Assembly: GCF_009761815.1 (NCBI RefSeq) | Contig: NZ_RWIN01000046.1 | Coordinates: 1-61,679 of the forward strand | Direction: 5' to 3' | DNA length: 61,679 bases | Origin: Pseudomonas sp. PB120 | Lineage (GTDB): Bacteria; Pseudomonadota; Gammaproteobacteria; Pseudomonadales; Pseudomonadaceae | Part shown: positions 1-9,713 of the stretch, one piece after another | How positions within the stretch are numbered: the stretch's first letter is position 1 | Layout of the letters: the number at the start of each line of letters is the position of its first letter | Position numbers and translations under genes: made by a program | Notes under the pieces: model-generated | What the model was told of the DNA's origin: nothing | The model's input: the letters and a program-made list of their open reading frames with translations, nothing else | Databases searched by the model: none

Positions 1-26
1 TGGGTCTGTGTCGTTCACAAATCCCC

Positions 27-54
27 TGTGGGAGCGAGCTTGCTCGCGATTGGG
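27..54. repeat. REP element
   Basis: TGTGGGAGCGAGCTTGCTCGCGATTGGGG downstream of yejF; one of about two dozen copies in the window. Confidence 0.9.
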
Positions 55-88
55 GCGACTCGGTCCAACTGCGAACCCAAAATTATGC

Positions 89-1660
89 CTACCGCGGATG
101 CGCCGCCGCCAACAGCTCTTTGGTGTATGGGTGTTGCGGTGAATCGAACACGTCGTGGCTGGCACCGCTTTCCACGACCTTACCGTCCTTGATCACGATC
201 ATGTCGTGGGCCAGCGCGCGGACCACGGCCAGGTCATGGCTGATGAACAGGTAGGTCAGGCCGTGTTTTTCCTGAAGCTGGCGGAGCAGGGCGACCACCT
301 GTTTCTGCACGGTGCGGTCCAGCGCCGAGGTCGGTTCGTCCAGCAGGATCAGCGCCGGTTTCAGCACCAACGCCCGGGCGATGGCGATGCGTTGGCGTTG
401 GCCACCGGAGAACTCGTGCGGATAGCGATGACGGCTTTGCGGGTCGAGGCCGACTTCCTCCAGCGCCCGGATCACTTCGGCCTTGCATTCGTCGTCAGTC
501 AGCTGGCTGTGAACTTCAAGGCCTTCGCTGATGATTTGCGCCACGGACATGCGCGGGCTGAGGCTGCCATAGGGGTCCTGGAACACCACCTGCATCCGTT
601 TGCGCCAGGGTCGCAGCTGCTTTTGCGTCAGGCTGTCCAGCGCCTCGCCTTCGAAGCGAATGCCGCCCTCGGAATCGAGCAGACGCAGAATCGCCTGGCC
701 GAGTGTCGACTTGCCGGAACCGGACTCGCCGACGATGCCCAGGGTCTTTCCACGCTGGACATTCAGGCTGATACCGTCGACGGCGGTGAGGTAGGTCTTG
801 CGTTGAAACAGCCCGCCACTGAGGGCGAACTTCACGCTCAGGTTGTCCACTTCCAGGACTTTCTCACGCTCGTCCCGGGGCAACGCTTCGCCTTCCGGCT
901 CGGCGTTCAGCAGCACGCAGCTGTAAGGGTGTTTCGGTTCGGTAAACAGTGTTTCGCAGGGGGCCTGCTCGACGATTTCCCCGGCCTTCATTACGCACAC
1001 ACGCTGGGCAATGCTGCGCACCAGGTTGAGGTCGTGACTGATCAGCAGCAATGACATGCCCAGCCGCTGTTGCAGGGATTTGAGCAGCAGCAGGATCTTG
1101 CGCTGCACCGTCACGTCCAGTGCCGTGGTCGGTTCATCGGCGATGAGCAATTCCGGCTCGCAGGCCAGGGCCATGGCGATCATCACCCGTTGCCGCTGGC
1201 CGCCGGACAGCTGATGCGGGTAAGCCTTGAGCCGCTCTTTGGGCTTTTGGATGCCCACCAGGTGCAGCAACTCAAGAATCCGCGCTTGGGCGACTTTGCC
1301 GGTAAGGCCCTTGTGCAAGAGCAGGGTTTCGCCGATCTGTTTTTCAATGCTGTGCAACGGGTTCAGCGAGGTCATCGGCTCCTGGAAGATCATCGCGATC
1401 CTGTTACCGCGCAGCTCTCGCAGCACCTTGGACGAGGCGCCCAGCAGTTCCTTGCCACGATAGCGGATGCTGCCGGTGGATTCGGTGCCGGTTTCGGGCA
1501 GCAATTGCAGGATCGAATGCGCCGTCACCGATTTGCCGGACCCCGACTCGCCGACCAACGCCAGACACTCGCCCGGCAGGATGTCCAGGCACAGGTTGCG
1601 CACCACGGTCTGGCCATTGAAGGCGACACTGAGGTCACGGATCTCGATCAGGTTACTCAT
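89..1660 (-). CDS. yejF: Peptide ABC transporter, double ATP-binding subunit YejF
   Basis: Cytoplasmic ATPase of a YejABEF-type peptide importer; in enterobacteria this system takes up microcin C and short peptides. The 523-residue protein contains two complete ABC modules in tandem. The first has Walker A GESGSGKS at residues 37-44, signature LSGGQRQR and Walker B LLIADEP. The second has another GESGSGKST near residue 315, signature FSGGQRQR and LILLDEP. Length matches YejF; most oligopeptide systems use two separate ATPases. It is the last gene of a minus-strand operon, 18 bases after yejE. A REP element lies just beyond the stop codon. The family is certain; the peptide carried is not visible from sequence. 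Confidence 0.93.
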   Translation of the reverse strand: MSNLIEIRDLSVAFNGQTVVRNLCLDILPGECLALVGESGSGKSVTAHSILQLLPETGTESTGSIRYRGKELLGASSKVLRELRGNRIAMIFQEPMTSLNPLHSIEKQIGETLLLHKGLTGKVAQARILELLHLVGIQKPKERLKAYPHQLSGGQRQRVMIAMALACEPELLIADEPTTALDVTVQRKILLLLKSLQQRLGMSLLLISHDLNLVRSIAQRVCVMKAGEIVEQAPCETLFTEPKHPYSCVLLNAEPEGEALPRDEREKVLEVDNLSVKFALSGGLFQRKTYLTAVDGISLNVQRGKTLGIVGESGSGKSTLGQAILRLLDSEGGIRFEGEALDSLTQKQLRPWRKRMQVVFQDPYGSLSPRMSVAQIISEGLEVHSQLTDDECKAEVIRALEEVGLDPQSRHRYPHEFSGGQRQRIAIARALVLKPALILLDEPTSALDRTVQKQVVALLRQLQEKHGLTYLFISHDLAVVRALAHDMIVIKDGKVVESGASHDVFDSPQHPYTKELLAAAHPR

Positions 1661-1678
1661 ATCAATCGTCCGCCGTGT

Positions 1679-2701
1679 TCAAGACCGAGGGTCAAATGCA
1701 TCACGCAGCGCCTCCCCGATAAACACCAATAAAGAAAGAATCAGCGCCAGCGAGAAAAACGCCGTCAGCCCCAGCCACGGCGCTTGCAGGTTCTGCTTGC
1801 CCTGGCCGATCAATTCACCCAGCGACGCACTGCCGGCCGGCATGCCGAAGCCGAGGAAATCAAGGGCTGTGAGCGTGGAAATCGCCCCGGTCAGAATGAA
1901 CGGCAAATAGCTCAGGGTCGCGTTCATCGCGTTGGGCAGGATGTGCCGCACGATGACTTTACGGTCGGTCAGGCCCAGCGCCCGGGCGGCCTTGACGTAT
2001 TCCAGGTTGCGCCCGCGCAGGAACTCGGCGCGCACCACGTCCACCAGCGCCAGCCACGAAAACAGGGCCATGATCCCCAGCAACCACCAGAAATTCGGTT
2101 CGACGAACCCGGAGAGGATGATCAGCAGGTACAGCACCGGCAACCCGGACCACACCTCCAGCAACCGCTGGCCGATCAGGTCGATCCAGCCGCCGTAATA
2201 GCCTTGCAGTGCGCCTGCCGCAATGCCGATCAGCGCACTGACAAAGGTCAGCATCAGCGCAAACAGGATCGACACCCGCGTACCGAAAATCACCCGCGCC
2301 AGTACGTCCCGGGCCTGGTCGTCAGTCCCCAGCCAGTTCACGCTGGTGGGCGGGCTCGGCGCGGGTTTGTTCAGGTCGTAGTTGGGCGTGTCGTCGCTGA
2401 ACGGGATCGGCGGGAACAGCATCCAGCCGCCACCTTGCTTGATCAGCTTCTGCACGTACTCGCTGCGGTAGTCGGCCTGGAACGGCAGTTGCCCGCCAAA
2501 TTCCTGTTCGGTGTGGCGCTTGAAAGCGGGGAAGTACAGCGAACCCTGGTAACTGACGATCAGCGGTTTGTCGTTGGCGATCAGTTCGCCGCCGAGGGTC
2601 AAGATGAACAGCCCGACAAACAACCACAGTGACCACCAGCCGCGACGGTTTTTCTTGAAGCGTTCGAAACGCCGACGGCCCAACGGCGAGAGCTTGAACA
2701 T
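1679..2701 (-). CDS. yejE: Peptide ABC transporter permease YejE
   Basis: Inner-membrane permease of the YejABEF importer, 340 residues. After one N-terminal membrane segment (about 23-42) there is a long periplasmic loop rich in charged residues, which is characteristic of YejE, followed by five hydrophobic segments. The EAA-type cytoplasmic loop reads like that of DppC/OppC permeases (AARALGLTDRKVIVRHILPN). The start codon shares one base with the yejB stop (TGATG arrangement), indicating translational coupling. It pairs with YejB to form the channel energised by YejF. Confidence 0.92.
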   Translation of the reverse strand: MFKLSPLGRRRFERFKKNRRGWWSLWLFVGLFILTLGGELIANDKPLIVSYQGSLYFPAFKRHTEQEFGGQLPFQADYRSEYVQKLIKQGGGWMLFPPIPFSDDTPNYDLNKPAPSPPTSVNWLGTDDQARDVLARVIFGTRVSILFALMLTFVSALIGIAAGALQGYYGGWIDLIGQRLLEVWSGLPVLYLLIILSGFVEPNFWWLLGIMALFSWLALVDVVRAEFLRGRNLEYVKAARALGLTDRKVIVRHILPNAMNATLSYLPFILTGAISTLTALDFLGFGMPAGSASLGELIGQGKQNLQAPWLGLTAFFSLALILSLLVFIGEALRDAFDPRS

Positions 2702-3762
2702 CAGGCGTTCCTCGCGGCGAAGTCGATGCGCGGGTCCACCAAGGTGTAGCAGAGGTCGCCGACCAGTTTTATCAAAAGTCCAAACAGAGTGAAGATGAAC
2801 AGCGAGCCGAACACCACCGGGTAGTCCCGCGAAACTGCCGCTTCGTAGCTCATGCGACCGAGGCCATCGAGGGAGAAAATCACCTCGATCAACAGGGACC
2901 CGGCGAAGAACACGCTGATGAACGCCTGCGGAATGCCCGAGACCACCAGCAACATCGCGTTGCGGAACACATGGCCGTACAGCACGCGGCGTTCGCTCAT
3001 GCCTTTGGCGCGGGCGGTGACCACGTACTGGCGGGTGATTTCATTGAGGAACGAGTTTTTGGTCAGGATGGTCAGCGTCGCAAAACCGCCGATCACCAGC
3101 GCGGTGACGGGCAATACCAGGTGCCAGAAGTAGTCGGCGATCTTGCCCACGGTCGACAGCGAGTCGAAGTTGTCGGAAACCAGCCCCCGCACCGGGAACC
3201 AGTTCAGCGAGGTGCCGCCGGCGAAGACCACGATCAGGAACATCGCAAACAGGAACGCCGGCATCGCATAACCGATGATGATCGCGGTGCTGCTCCAGAT
3301 ATCGAAATGGCTGCCATGGTGCACGGCCTTGCGGATACCCAGCGGAATCGACACCAGGTAGGTGATCAGCGTCGCCCACAGCCCGAGGGAAATGGTTGTT
3401 GGCATTTTTTCCAGGATCAGGTCGGTGACCGTGGCGCCCCGGAAGAAGCTCTTGCCGAAGTCCAGGCGCGCGTAGCTGCTGAGCATCAACCACAAGCGTT
3501 CGTGGGCCGGCTTGTCAAAGCCGTACTGTTTTTCGATGTCCTTGATCATTTGCGGGTCGAGGCCGCGACTGGCGCGTGAGGTGCCCGACATAGTTTCGCC
3601 GGCACCACCGCCGACACTCGCGCCGCCAATGCCTTGGAGGTGCGCGATGGCCTGTTCCACCGGACCGCCCGGCGCGGCCTGGACGATGACGAAGTTGACC
3701 AGAAGAATGATCACCAGCGTCGGAAGGATCAGCAGCAGACGCCGCGCTATATAAGCCCACAT
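2701..3762 (-). CDS. yejB: Peptide ABC transporter permease YejB
   Basis: Second inner-membrane permease of the YejABEF importer, 353 residues with six predicted membrane segments. The N-terminal [16 protein letters not shown] and the EAA loop ([20 protein letters not shown]) are typical of DppB/OppB-class permeases; a Gly/Ser-rich periplasmic insert at about residues 45-65 is normal for YejB. An in-frame start exists 87 bases upstream, but the ATG at 3762 is preferred because it overlaps the yejA stop by one base and begins exactly where the conserved first helix starts. Confidence 0.92.
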   Translation of the reverse strand: MWAYIARRLLLILPTLVIILLVNFVIVQAAPGGPVEQAIAHLQGIGGASVGGGAGETMSGTSRASRGLDPQMIKDIEKQYGFDKPAHERLWLMLSSYARLDFGKSFFRGATVTDLILEKMPTTISLGLWATLITYLVSIPLGIRKAVHHGSHFDIWSSTAIIIGYAMPAFLFAMFLIVVFAGGTSLNWFPVRGLVSDNFDSLSTVGKIADYFWHLVLPVTALVIGGFATLTILTKNSFLNEITRQYVVTARAKGMSERRVLYGHVFRNAMLLVVSGIPQAFISVFFAGSLLIEVIFSLDGLGRMSYEAAVSRDYPVVFGSLFIFTLFGLLIKLVGDLCYTLVDPRIDFAARNA

Positions 3763-5630
3763 CAGTGCGGTCCTCCGGGTCTGCCACGGCTGATCAGCTC
3801 GTTGGTCATCTGTTGGTTGGTCAGCGGCGTGGTGCTCGTTTCCCACCAACTCTCGATGGCTTCGTCATTGCTCGCCTGCTGGGTGGGCATGCCGAAGCGG
3901 TTCCACCAGACGGTGGAGGTGCCCGGCGGGTAATAGTTGGGAATCCAGTAGTAGTTCCATTGCAGCACCCGGTCCAGCGCGTGGGCATAACGCAGCATGT
4001 CCGGCTGGGTGGTGGCGCGGATCAGCCCGGTGATCAGGGTGTCTACGGCCGGGTTCTTCAGCACCATGTAGTTGTTGGCGCCGGGATCGGTGGCCGAGAC
4101 CGAGCCGAAATAGTTGAGCAACTCACCCCCCGGCGACGTGGTGACCGGGTAGCCGGTGACGATCATGTCGTAGTCGCGGCTCATCAGGCGATTGACGTAC
4201 TGCGACGAATCGATGCGCCGGATGTTGAGGTCGATGCCGATCTGTTTCAGCGTGCGTTTATAAGGCAGCAGCAATCGGTCCATGCCGTTCTGGCTGACCA
4301 GGAACGTGAAGCTCAGCGGTTGCCCTTCAGTGTTGACCAGTTGATCACCGTCGGGTTTCCAGCCGGCCTGCTCCAGTAAGGCCAGGGCTTGCAGTTGCTT
4401 GTCGCGGATCACGCCGCTGCCGTCGGTCTTCGGCGCTTCGAATACCTTAGTGAACACTTCGTCAGGGATCTGCCCGCGCAAGGGTTCAAGAATCGCCAGC
4501 TCACCGGCATCCGGCAATTGCCGGGCGGCGAGGTCGGTGTTGGAGAAGAAGCTCTGCTGGCGGATGTACATGTTGCGCATCATCTGCCGGTTGCTCCATT
4601 CGAAATCCCACAGCATGGCCAGAGCCTGGCGCACCCGGCGATCCTGGAAAATCGGGTTTTGCAGGTTGAACACAAAGCCCTGGCTCGGTTGCGGGGCCTG
4701 CTGGGCAAGATGCGCCTTCTGTAAGCGACCGTCGCTCAGGGCCGGGCTTTCGTAGCCGATCGAGTAACCGGTGGCGGAGAATTCCCGGTTGTAGTCGTAG
4801 GCGCCGCCACGCAATACCTGGCGCGCCACGTCGGTGTCGCCGAAGTACTCGATGCTGAAATGATCGAAGTTGTAGAGGCCGCGACTGACCGGCAGGTCCT
4901 TGCCCCACCAGTTGGCATTGCGTTCGAAAGTGATGCTGCGGCCGGAGTCGACCTTGCTGATTGTGTACGGGCCGCTGCCCAATGGCGCCTCGTAACCGCC
5001 ACCGCCGGCAAAGTCACGAGTCTTCCACCAGTGCTCGGGAAACACCGGCAGCGTCGCGACATCCAGCGGCAGCGTGCGGTTTTCGTTGCTTTTGAAGTCG
5101 AACCGAACCGTGAGCGGTGATTCCACTTCAACGCCTTTGACGTCGGAAAACTGAGTGCGATAGCGCATGCTGCCCTGGGTCATCAGCAAGTCGTAGGTGT
5201 AGCGCACGTCTTCGGCGGTGATCGGTGTCCCGTCGGCGAAACGCGCCTTCGGGTCGAGGTAGAAGCGTAGGGACAAGCCATCCTCGGAACGCTCCATTTT
5301 CTGCGCAACCAGGCCGTACACGGTGTAAGGCTCATCAAGCGAGCGCTGGGCCAGGGGCGAGTAGAGCAGGCCGTCGACTTGCGAGACGCCGATGCCTTTG
5401 TCGATGTAGGGCAGGATGTGGTCGAAGTGCCCGATTTCAATCGCCGAGCGACGCATCGTGCCGCCCTTCGGCGCTTGCGGGTTGGCGTAGGAAAAATGAC
5501 TGAAGCCGGCAGGGTACTTCGCCGGTTCGCCGTACACGGTCAACGCATGTTGCGGGGCAGCATTCACACCGGCGGCGCCCGACAGCAGGGCCACGGCAGT
5601 GAACAACAAAGTAGGGAAAGCCAGTCGCAT
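3762..5630 (-). CDS. yejA: Periplasmic peptide-binding protein YejA
   Basis: Extracytoplasmic solute-binding protein (family 5, DppA/OppA fold), 622 residues, that delivers peptides to the YejBE channel. A clear Sec signal peptide covers roughly the first 25 residues ([18 protein letters not shown], cleavage near VNA-AP). The hallmark [14 protein letters not shown] at the mature N terminus and the later GSGPYTI motif are typical of YejA. The reading frame extends 29 codons upstream of 5630, but those residues are not signal-like, so the ATG at 5630 was chosen. First gene of yejABEF. Confidence 0.93.
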   Translation of the reverse strand: MRLAFPTLLFTAVALLSGAAGVNAAPQHALTVYGEPAKYPAGFSHFSYANPQAPKGGTMRRSAIEIGHFDHILPYIDKGIGVSQVDGLLYSPLAQRSLDEPYTVYGLVAQKMERSEDGLSLRFYLDPKARFADGTPITAEDVRYTYDLLMTQGSMRYRTQFSDVKGVEVESPLTVRFDFKSNENRTLPLDVATLPVFPEHWWKTRDFAGGGGYEAPLGSGPYTISKVDSGRSITFERNANWWGKDLPVSRGLYNFDHFSIEYFGDTDVARQVLRGGAYDYNREFSATGYSIGYESPALSDGRLQKAHLAQQAPQPSQGFVFNLQNPIFQDRRVRQALAMLWDFEWSNRQMMRNMYIRQQSFFSNTDLAARQLPDAGELAILEPLRGQIPDEVFTKVFEAPKTDGSGVIRDKQLQALALLEQAGWKPDGDQLVNTEGQPLSFTFLVSQNGMDRLLLPYKRTLKQIGIDLNIRRIDSSQYVNRLMSRDYDMIVTGYPVTTSPGGELLNYFGSVSATDPGANNYMVLKNPAVDTLITGLIRATTQPDMLRYAHALDRVLQWNYYWIPNYYPPGTSTVWWNRFGMPTQQASNDEAIESWWETSTTPLTNQQMTNELISRGRPGGPH

Positions 5631-5720
5631 CGTCAGCCTTAGAGCCGGGTGGTCAATAACCGCAATTTGTACGCTAGCGGCGCGTCCCTCGCCAGCCGTA
5701 TCACGTATCCCAAACACAAC

Positions 5721-5740
5721 GGCCCACCAAAAGGCGGGCC
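5721..5740 (-). terminator. Weak hairpin downstream of ppiC
   Basis: An inverted repeat (GGCCCGCC, loop TTTT, GGTGGGCC on the minus strand, one G-T pair) lies 25 bases after the ppiC stop. The following tract GTTGTGTTTG is only partly T-rich, so termination may be inefficient. Confidence 0.4.
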
Positions 5741-5764
5741 GATGTGCACAGACTCAGGCGTTGA

Positions 5765-6046
5765 TCAGTCCTGACGGCTGGTCACTTCCAGCAGGTGGTA
5801 GCCGAACTGGGTCTTGACCGGGCCTTGCACGACGTTGATCGGCGCGCTGAATACCACGGTGTCGAATTCCTTGACCATCTGGCCCGGGCCGAACGAACCC
5901 AGGTCACCGCCTTGACGGCTGGACGGGCAGGTGGAGTTGGCTTTGGCAACTTCAGCGAAATCAGCGCCGCCTTCGATCTGGGCCTTGAGTTCGTTGCACT
6001 TGGCTTCCGAGGCAACCAGGATGTGACGGGCAGTGGCTTTAGCCAT
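5765..6046 (-). CDS. ppiC: Parvulin-type peptidyl-prolyl cis-trans isomerase PpiC
   Basis: A 93-residue single-domain parvulin that catalyses cis-trans isomerisation of prolyl bonds. It starts MAKATARHILV, has the conserved GGDLGSFGPGQMVKEFD segment and ends FGYHLLEVTSRQD, all standard for the rotamase domain of E. coli PpiC. No signal peptide, so it acts in the cytoplasm. It is monocistronic: upstream there is a 100-base gap to the lipase gene and downstream a hairpin. A good ribosome binding site (AAAGGAGTATTTTCCC) precedes the ATG. Confidence 0.93.
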   Translation of the reverse strand: MAKATARHILVASEAKCNELKAQIEGGADFAEVAKANSTCPSSRQGGDLGSFGPGQMVKEFDTVVFSAPINVVQGPVKTQFGYHLLEVTSRQD

Positions 6047-6153
6047 GGGAAAATACTCCTTTCAATGTTCAGTAAAGTGGGGAGCCTACCGGATTCAGTA
6101 GTCTATTTCTTCTCAAAGTTCCGTCGGTACCGCACAGCCAGTATGGCACTCCC

Positions 6154-7035
6154 TTACAAACCGGCGTTCCTGAGGCGCTCCGCATGCTGCACATACAGGC
6201 CGACGGGGTCGACGCGTTTGTGGACTCGACCGGCGGTCTGGCCGAGGCTGTCCAGATGATCCAACGGATAATCAGAACGAATCACTTTGCCCAGGTGCGA
6301 GCTGAAGCGACCGACCATGCCATCGTTCTGCTCGGCTTCGGTGGTGAAATACCGGGAAAAGGCCCGGGATAACCCCTGCAGCGGATCGAAAGCATTGAGC
6401 CCTTCATCGAGGACATTCTTTGCCAGGACGCCGCTCCAGGAATAGTAGCCCACACCGTTGACCCATTCGCGGCCCTTGCCACCCCAGGTTTTCGGCAGCC
6501 CCTGAGGGTATTTATCGTTGAAGGCGCCGACACCTTCTGTGGTCAGGGCGTTGAGCGCCGCGACAGCGTTCTGCGGCAGGTCGCGGTGGCCGCTCAGTAA
6601 TGACAGATAGTCGGCGAACAGGGTGGCGACCGTCTCGGCGATGTGTTCCGGCAATCTCCCGGGTGTCAGCGCCTTGCGCAGGAAGTCGGCCAGTTCGGAG
6701 CCGTGGTTCGGCCCGCTGACCGAGGTCACCGAGGCAACGGCATGCGGTGCAATCGCCGCCGCATAACGCGCGGCGAGTGCGCCTTGGCTGTGCCCGATCA
6801 GGTTGACCTTGGTCGCGCCCGTTCCTTCGAGTACCCGTTGGATCTGCGTCAGTAGTTGTTCGCCTCGGACTTCGTTGCTGTGGGTTGCCGACAGGTACGG
6901 GACAAACACTCGGGCACCGGCATTTCTGAGCGCTTGTTTGACGTCATGAAACAGCTCGGCGTTGCCGATGCGATCAAAGCCGAAAAGCCCGTGGATAAGG
7001 AGGATCGGGTGTTGCGTCGCTGCATTCCGTTGCAT
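6154..7035 (-). CDS. Triacylglycerol lipase-like alpha/beta hydrolase (family I lipase)
   Basis: 293-residue esterase/lipase of the Pseudomonas true-lipase family. The oxyanion-hole motif HGLFGFD is at about residues 15-21 and the nucleophile elbow GHSQG at 81-85 (Ser83); the C terminus VDPVGLYVQHAERLRN matches family I.1/I.2 lipases. Unlike secreted lipases there is no signal peptide, and no lipase foldase (Lif) gene is adjacent, so it is probably cytosolic or released by another route. Two in-frame ATGs lie six bases apart (7041 and 7035); 7035 has AAGG at better spacing. It is transcribed alone on the minus strand. Confidence 0.8.
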   Translation of the reverse strand: MQRNAATQHPILLIHGLFGFDRIGNAELFHDVKQALRNAGARVFVPYLSATHSNEVRGEQLLTQIQRVLEGTGATKVNLIGHSQGALAARYAAAIAPHAVASVTSVSGPNHGSELADFLRKALTPGRLPEHIAETVATLFADYLSLLSGHRDLPQNAVAALNALTTEGVGAFNDKYPQGLPKTWGGKGREWVNGVGYYSWSGVLAKNVLDEGLNAFDPLQGLSRAFSRYFTTEAEQNDGMVGRFSSHLGKVIRSDYPLDHLDSLGQTAGRVHKRVDPVGLYVQHAERLRNAGL

Positions 7036-7263
7036 GTTCATACCTTTCTTCGCAGGAGTTCATGGGTGTGCTTGCGACTCACTCTAATGCACTCAAGCGT
7101 GAAGGCGATGTCTGAAAAAGCCGCTGTAACCTGACGAAAACGGTATAGGAAAGGTATGAAAAGTCGGATGTGGATGAAGTCTTTGTCGGACTAACCGGAC
7201 GTCCATTAACCGGAGGCAGCGCACATTGGTGCAATGGCCTACCTCCAGAAGTTCATTTGCCTA

Positions 7264-8337
7264 TCAGCGGCGTTTCGCTCGCATTCGCTGAGCCGCGTCG
7301 CGCAGCAAGTCTTCAGTGCCGGCCCACCCAAGGCAGCCATCCGTAATCGACACGCCGTATTGCAACATCGCGCCCAACGGCTGGCAACCTTCGAACAGAT
7401 GACTCTCGATCATCATGCCGATCAGCGAGCGATCGCCTTGCAAGCGTTGTTCAAGCACATCGTTGAACACTGCCGGCTGACGCAGCGGGTCCTTGCCGCT
7501 GTTGGCGTGGCTGCAGTCGACCATGATGCGCGCCGGGATTTTCAGTCGGGTCAGGTCGTTGTTTACCTGGGCGACACTGTCGCGGTCATAGTTGGGGCCG
7601 CGATGGCCGCCGCGCAACACCAGATGGGTGTCCGCGTTGCCCGGGGTCTGGATGATCGCGGGGTGGCCCTGGCTATCGACGCCGAAGTGGCGGTGCGGAT
7701 GCGCGGCCGAGCGCATGGCGTCGCTGGCGACGCCGATGCCGCCGTCGGTACCGTTCTTGAAACCGACCGGCATGCCCAGGCCGCTGGCCATTTCCCGGTG
7801 GATTTGCGATTCGGTGGTGCGCGCGCCGATGGCGACCCAGCTCAGCAGATCGTCGAAGTAGCCGGCGGCCATCGGTTGCAGCAACTCGGTGGCAATCGGC
7901 AAACCGAGGTGGAGCATCTCGCGCATTAGCTCGCGGGACAGGGTCAGGCCAGCGGCCATGTCATCACTGCCATCCAGATGCGGATCGTAGGCCAGGCCTT
8001 TCCAGCCGATGGTGGTGCGCGGTTTTTCGACGTAGGCGCGCATTACCAGGAGCATTTCATCGCTGACGTCGGCGGCGAGTCTGGCCAGGTGGCTGGCGTA
8101 TTCGAGGGCAGATTGCGGGTCATGAATCGAGCAAGGACCGACGATCACCAGCAAACGGGAGTCTTCACCGTTGAGGATCGCGCGAACCGCGTCGCGGTGG
8201 GTGGCGACTTGCTGGGTCAGGGCGTTGCTGAGTGGCAGTTGCTGCTTGAGTTGCAACGAGCTGGGCAGACGCAGGGTCAGCGCTTCATTGGCAGGGCTCA
8301 GGGTGGACAGTGGCAAAGCGGAGACGGACGAGTTCAT
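7264..8337 (-). CDS. aroF: 3-deoxy-7-phosphoheptulonate (DAHP) synthase, type I
   Basis: First enzyme of the shikimate pathway: condenses phosphoenolpyruvate and erythrose 4-phosphate to DAHP. 357 residues, with class I motifs LLVIVGPCSIHDP, GARTTESQ, GFKNGTDG, LRGG and DCSHANSGK, the usual metal and substrate ligands. The symbol is provisional: feedback type (Tyr, Phe or Trp) cannot be read from the protein, although the Tyr-rich second leader peptide upstream favours a tyrosine-responsive isozyme. Expression is probably controlled by the leader described at 8386-8800. Confidence 0.93.
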   Translation of the reverse strand: MNSSVSALPLSTLSPANEALTLRLPSSLQLKQQLPLSNALTQQVATHRDAVRAILNGEDSRLLVIVGPCSIHDPQSALEYASHLARLAADVSDEMLLVMRAYVEKPRTTIGWKGLAYDPHLDGSDDMAAGLTLSRELMREMLHLGLPIATELLQPMAAGYFDDLLSWVAIGARTTESQIHREMASGLGMPVGFKNGTDGGIGVASDAMRSAAHPHRHFGVDSQGHPAIIQTPGNADTHLVLRGGHRGPNYDRDSVAQVNNDLTRLKIPARIMVDCSHANSGKDPLRQPAVFNDVLEQRLQGDRSLIGMMIESHLFEGCQPLGAMLQYGVSITDGCLGWAGTEDLLRDAAQRMRAKRR

Positions 8338-8385
8338 ATTCAGGCTTCCTGGGCTGGCGGCGGGTTCGTTCCCGCGCGCTCGGCC

Positions 8386-8538
8386 CTAGTGGGGTGTTCG
8401 ACAATTGGCCGGATTGGCTGCGTGTGTGTGCTTGCCACCTGTGGGTGACCGATCGGAGGCGGCAGGCTGTCCCGAGCGGAGGCTGGTAAATCGCCAGGCG
8501 GTAAAACTGTCGTAACGGTAATAAGTGGCGTAGTTCAT
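8386..8538 (-). CDS. Tyr-rich leader peptide of DAHP synthase mRNA (second leader)
   Basis: A 50-codon ORF starting MNYATYYRYDSFTAWRF: four of the first nine residues are Tyr, with further Phe and Trp by residue 17. AGAGGA lies eight bases before the ATG, an excellent ribosome binding site. It sits between the first attenuator terminator and the DAHP synthase gene and ends 48 bases before the latter. The codon composition suggests that ribosome stalling on Tyr codons regulates aroF. No T-tract terminator follows it, so if it regulates, it may act on translation or Rho access. Function is inferred. Confidence 0.6.
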   Translation of the reverse strand: MNYATYYRYDSFTAWRFTSLRSGQPAASDRSPTGGKHTHAANPANCRTPH

Positions 8539-8593
8539 TTTCAAAATCCTCTAGATGTCTGGTGTCGCAAAAAATGTGGGGCCAGAAAAACAA

Positions 8594-8623
8594 AACCCCC
8601 GGTCGGGAGGCCGACCGGGGGTT
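8594..8623 (-). terminator. Attenuator terminator of the aroF leader
   Basis: A perfect 13-bp stem (AACCCCCGGTCGG paired with CCGACCGGGGGTT, 4-base loop) is followed on the minus strand by TTTTGTTTTT. No T tract exists on the other side, so it serves minus-strand transcripts only. It lies 48 bases after the stop of an aromatic-rich leader peptide, the classic arrangement for transcription attenuation. Confidence 0.85.
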
Positions 8624-8671
8624 GAGAATTCTCTGGTAGGCGACCCGTTTAAAATGGGCGCCGTGTGGGTA

Positions 8672-8800
8672 TCAGGCGCGCCAGTGGCTAAACCAATACC
8701 CAAAATAAAAGCTGACCGGAGCGCAGACTTCGTTCACCCGGGCAGCCGCAACCGAGCGCAGGGCGCTGGCGGTACGAAGCTGTGAGAGGGCGTTGAACAT
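8672..8800 (-). CDS. Aromatic-rich leader peptide upstream of DAHP synthase (first leader)
   Basis: A 42-codon ORF (MFNALSQLRT start) whose end is packed with aromatic residues: SFYFGYWFSHW covers codons 30-40 with Phe x3, Tyr x2, Trp x2 and His. GGAG precedes the ATG by seven bases. The intrinsic terminator at 8594-8623 follows. This is the organisation of an amino-acid biosynthetic attenuator: ribosomes that stall at the aromatic codons when charged tRNA is short would prevent terminator formation. The target is the DAHP synthase gene 335 bases further on. An antiterminator pairing was not proven by eye. Confidence 0.75.
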   Translation of the reverse strand: MFNALSQLRTASALRSVAAARVNEVCAPVSFYFGYWFSHWRA

Positions 8801-8824
8801 GGTCTGTCTCCGATGGATGCGCCG

Positions 8825-8854
8825 AGCTTACTAGAGGCCGGTACGCGGATTCAA
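8825..8854 (-). promoter_or_regulatory. Candidate sigma-70 promoter for the aroF leader transcript
   Basis: On the minus strand TTGAAT (8849-8854) and TAAGCT (8825-8830) are separated by 18 bases and sit about 25 bases before the first leader-peptide start. Reasonable but not strong consensus elements. Confidence 0.4.
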
Positions 8855-8960
8855 TCAGAAATTGCTATCGATGGCCGATGGCGTTTTCTATTGCTTGAGT
8901 GCGTTGTAGGGTGTGGCACACTCGCGGGCTGGGCTCAACACACTGTTTAAAGGACACCCC

Positions 8961-9713
8961 GTGACCGCCATTGCCGCCGCTCAATCGATCTCCATCGCCG
9001 GTGACCTTGCCGCCAATATCGCCGTGCATCGACGTTTCATGCAGGTGGCGGCCGAGCAGGGCGTGCAATTGCTGATATTCCCTGAGTTGTCGCTGACCGG
9101 GTATGAGCGCGGTCTGGCGGCTTCGTTGGCCATTGCACCGGATGACTCGGTCCTTCAGCCGCTGCGTGATTGTGCGCGGGAAGTCGGTGTAACGGCTGTC
9201 GTCGGCATGCCGATTCGGCTGTCAGGTGATTCGCCGGTATTGATCGGTGCGCTGGTCCTGGGCGCCGAAGGTTCGCTGGGGGTCTACAGCAAGCAACATT
9301 TGCACCCAGGTGAGGAGGTGGCGTTCGCGCCCGGCACCGGTGGCTCGCCCCTGACCATTGGCGCCGACACGGTCGCGCTGGCGGTGTGCGCGGATTTTTC
9401 CCACGCAAGCCATGCGGCCGCGGCGGCACAGCAAGGCGCTGATGTGTATGCGGCAGGTGTGCTGATCACGGAAAGCGGCTACGTCCCGGACACCACGCTC
9501 TTGCAAGGCTATGCCCGCACGCATTCGATGGCGGTGCTGATGGCGAACCACGGCGGTGCGACGGGTGGCTGGGAGCCTGCAGGACGTAGCGCGATCTGGG
9601 CGTCGGACGGTTCGCTGGTCGCGGCCGCGGCGGGCACCGGCAATCTTATGGTGATTGCTCGCCGCAACACCGACGGTTGGACGGGGCAGGTCGTTGCGGT
9701 CGCGGAGGTGTGA
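8961..9713 (+). CDS. Carbon-nitrogen hydrolase (nitrilase superfamily)
   Basis: 250-residue C-N hydrolase that cleaves amide or carbamoyl bonds. The Glu-Lys-Cys triad is visible: Glu42 in FPELSLTG, Lys111 in YSKQHL, Cys143 in AVCADFSH. GTG at 8961 is chosen as start because AAAGGA lies nine bases upstream and the core domain begins directly after; the frame is open a further 16 codons upstream without a plausible start signal. The stop overlaps the start of the GNAT gene by one base, so the two are co-translated. Substrate is unknown. Confidence 0.85.
   Translation: MTAIAAAQSISIAGDLAANIAVHRRFMQVAAEQGVQLLIFPELSLTGYERGLAASLAIAPDDSVLQPLRDCAREVGVTAVVGMPIRLSGDSPVLIGALVLGAEGSLGVYSKQHLHPGEEVAFAPGTGGSPLTIGADTVALAVCADFSHASHAAAAAQQGADVYAAGVLITESGYVPDTTLLQGYARTHSMAVLMANHGGATGGWEPAGRSAIWASDGSLVAAAAGTGNLMVIARRNTDGWTGQVVAVAEV

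Noticed and set aside
155..1054. Long plus-strand ORF (299 codons) opposite yejF
   Set aside because: Antisense shadow of an obvious ABC ATPase gene; composition is an artefact of high-GC third positions.
8285..8593. 102-codon minus-strand ORF overlapping the second aroF leader and aroF start
   Set aside because: Starts in the poly-T tract of the terminator without a ribosome binding site; the 50-codon ORF in the other frame has both a good binding site and the aromatic signature.
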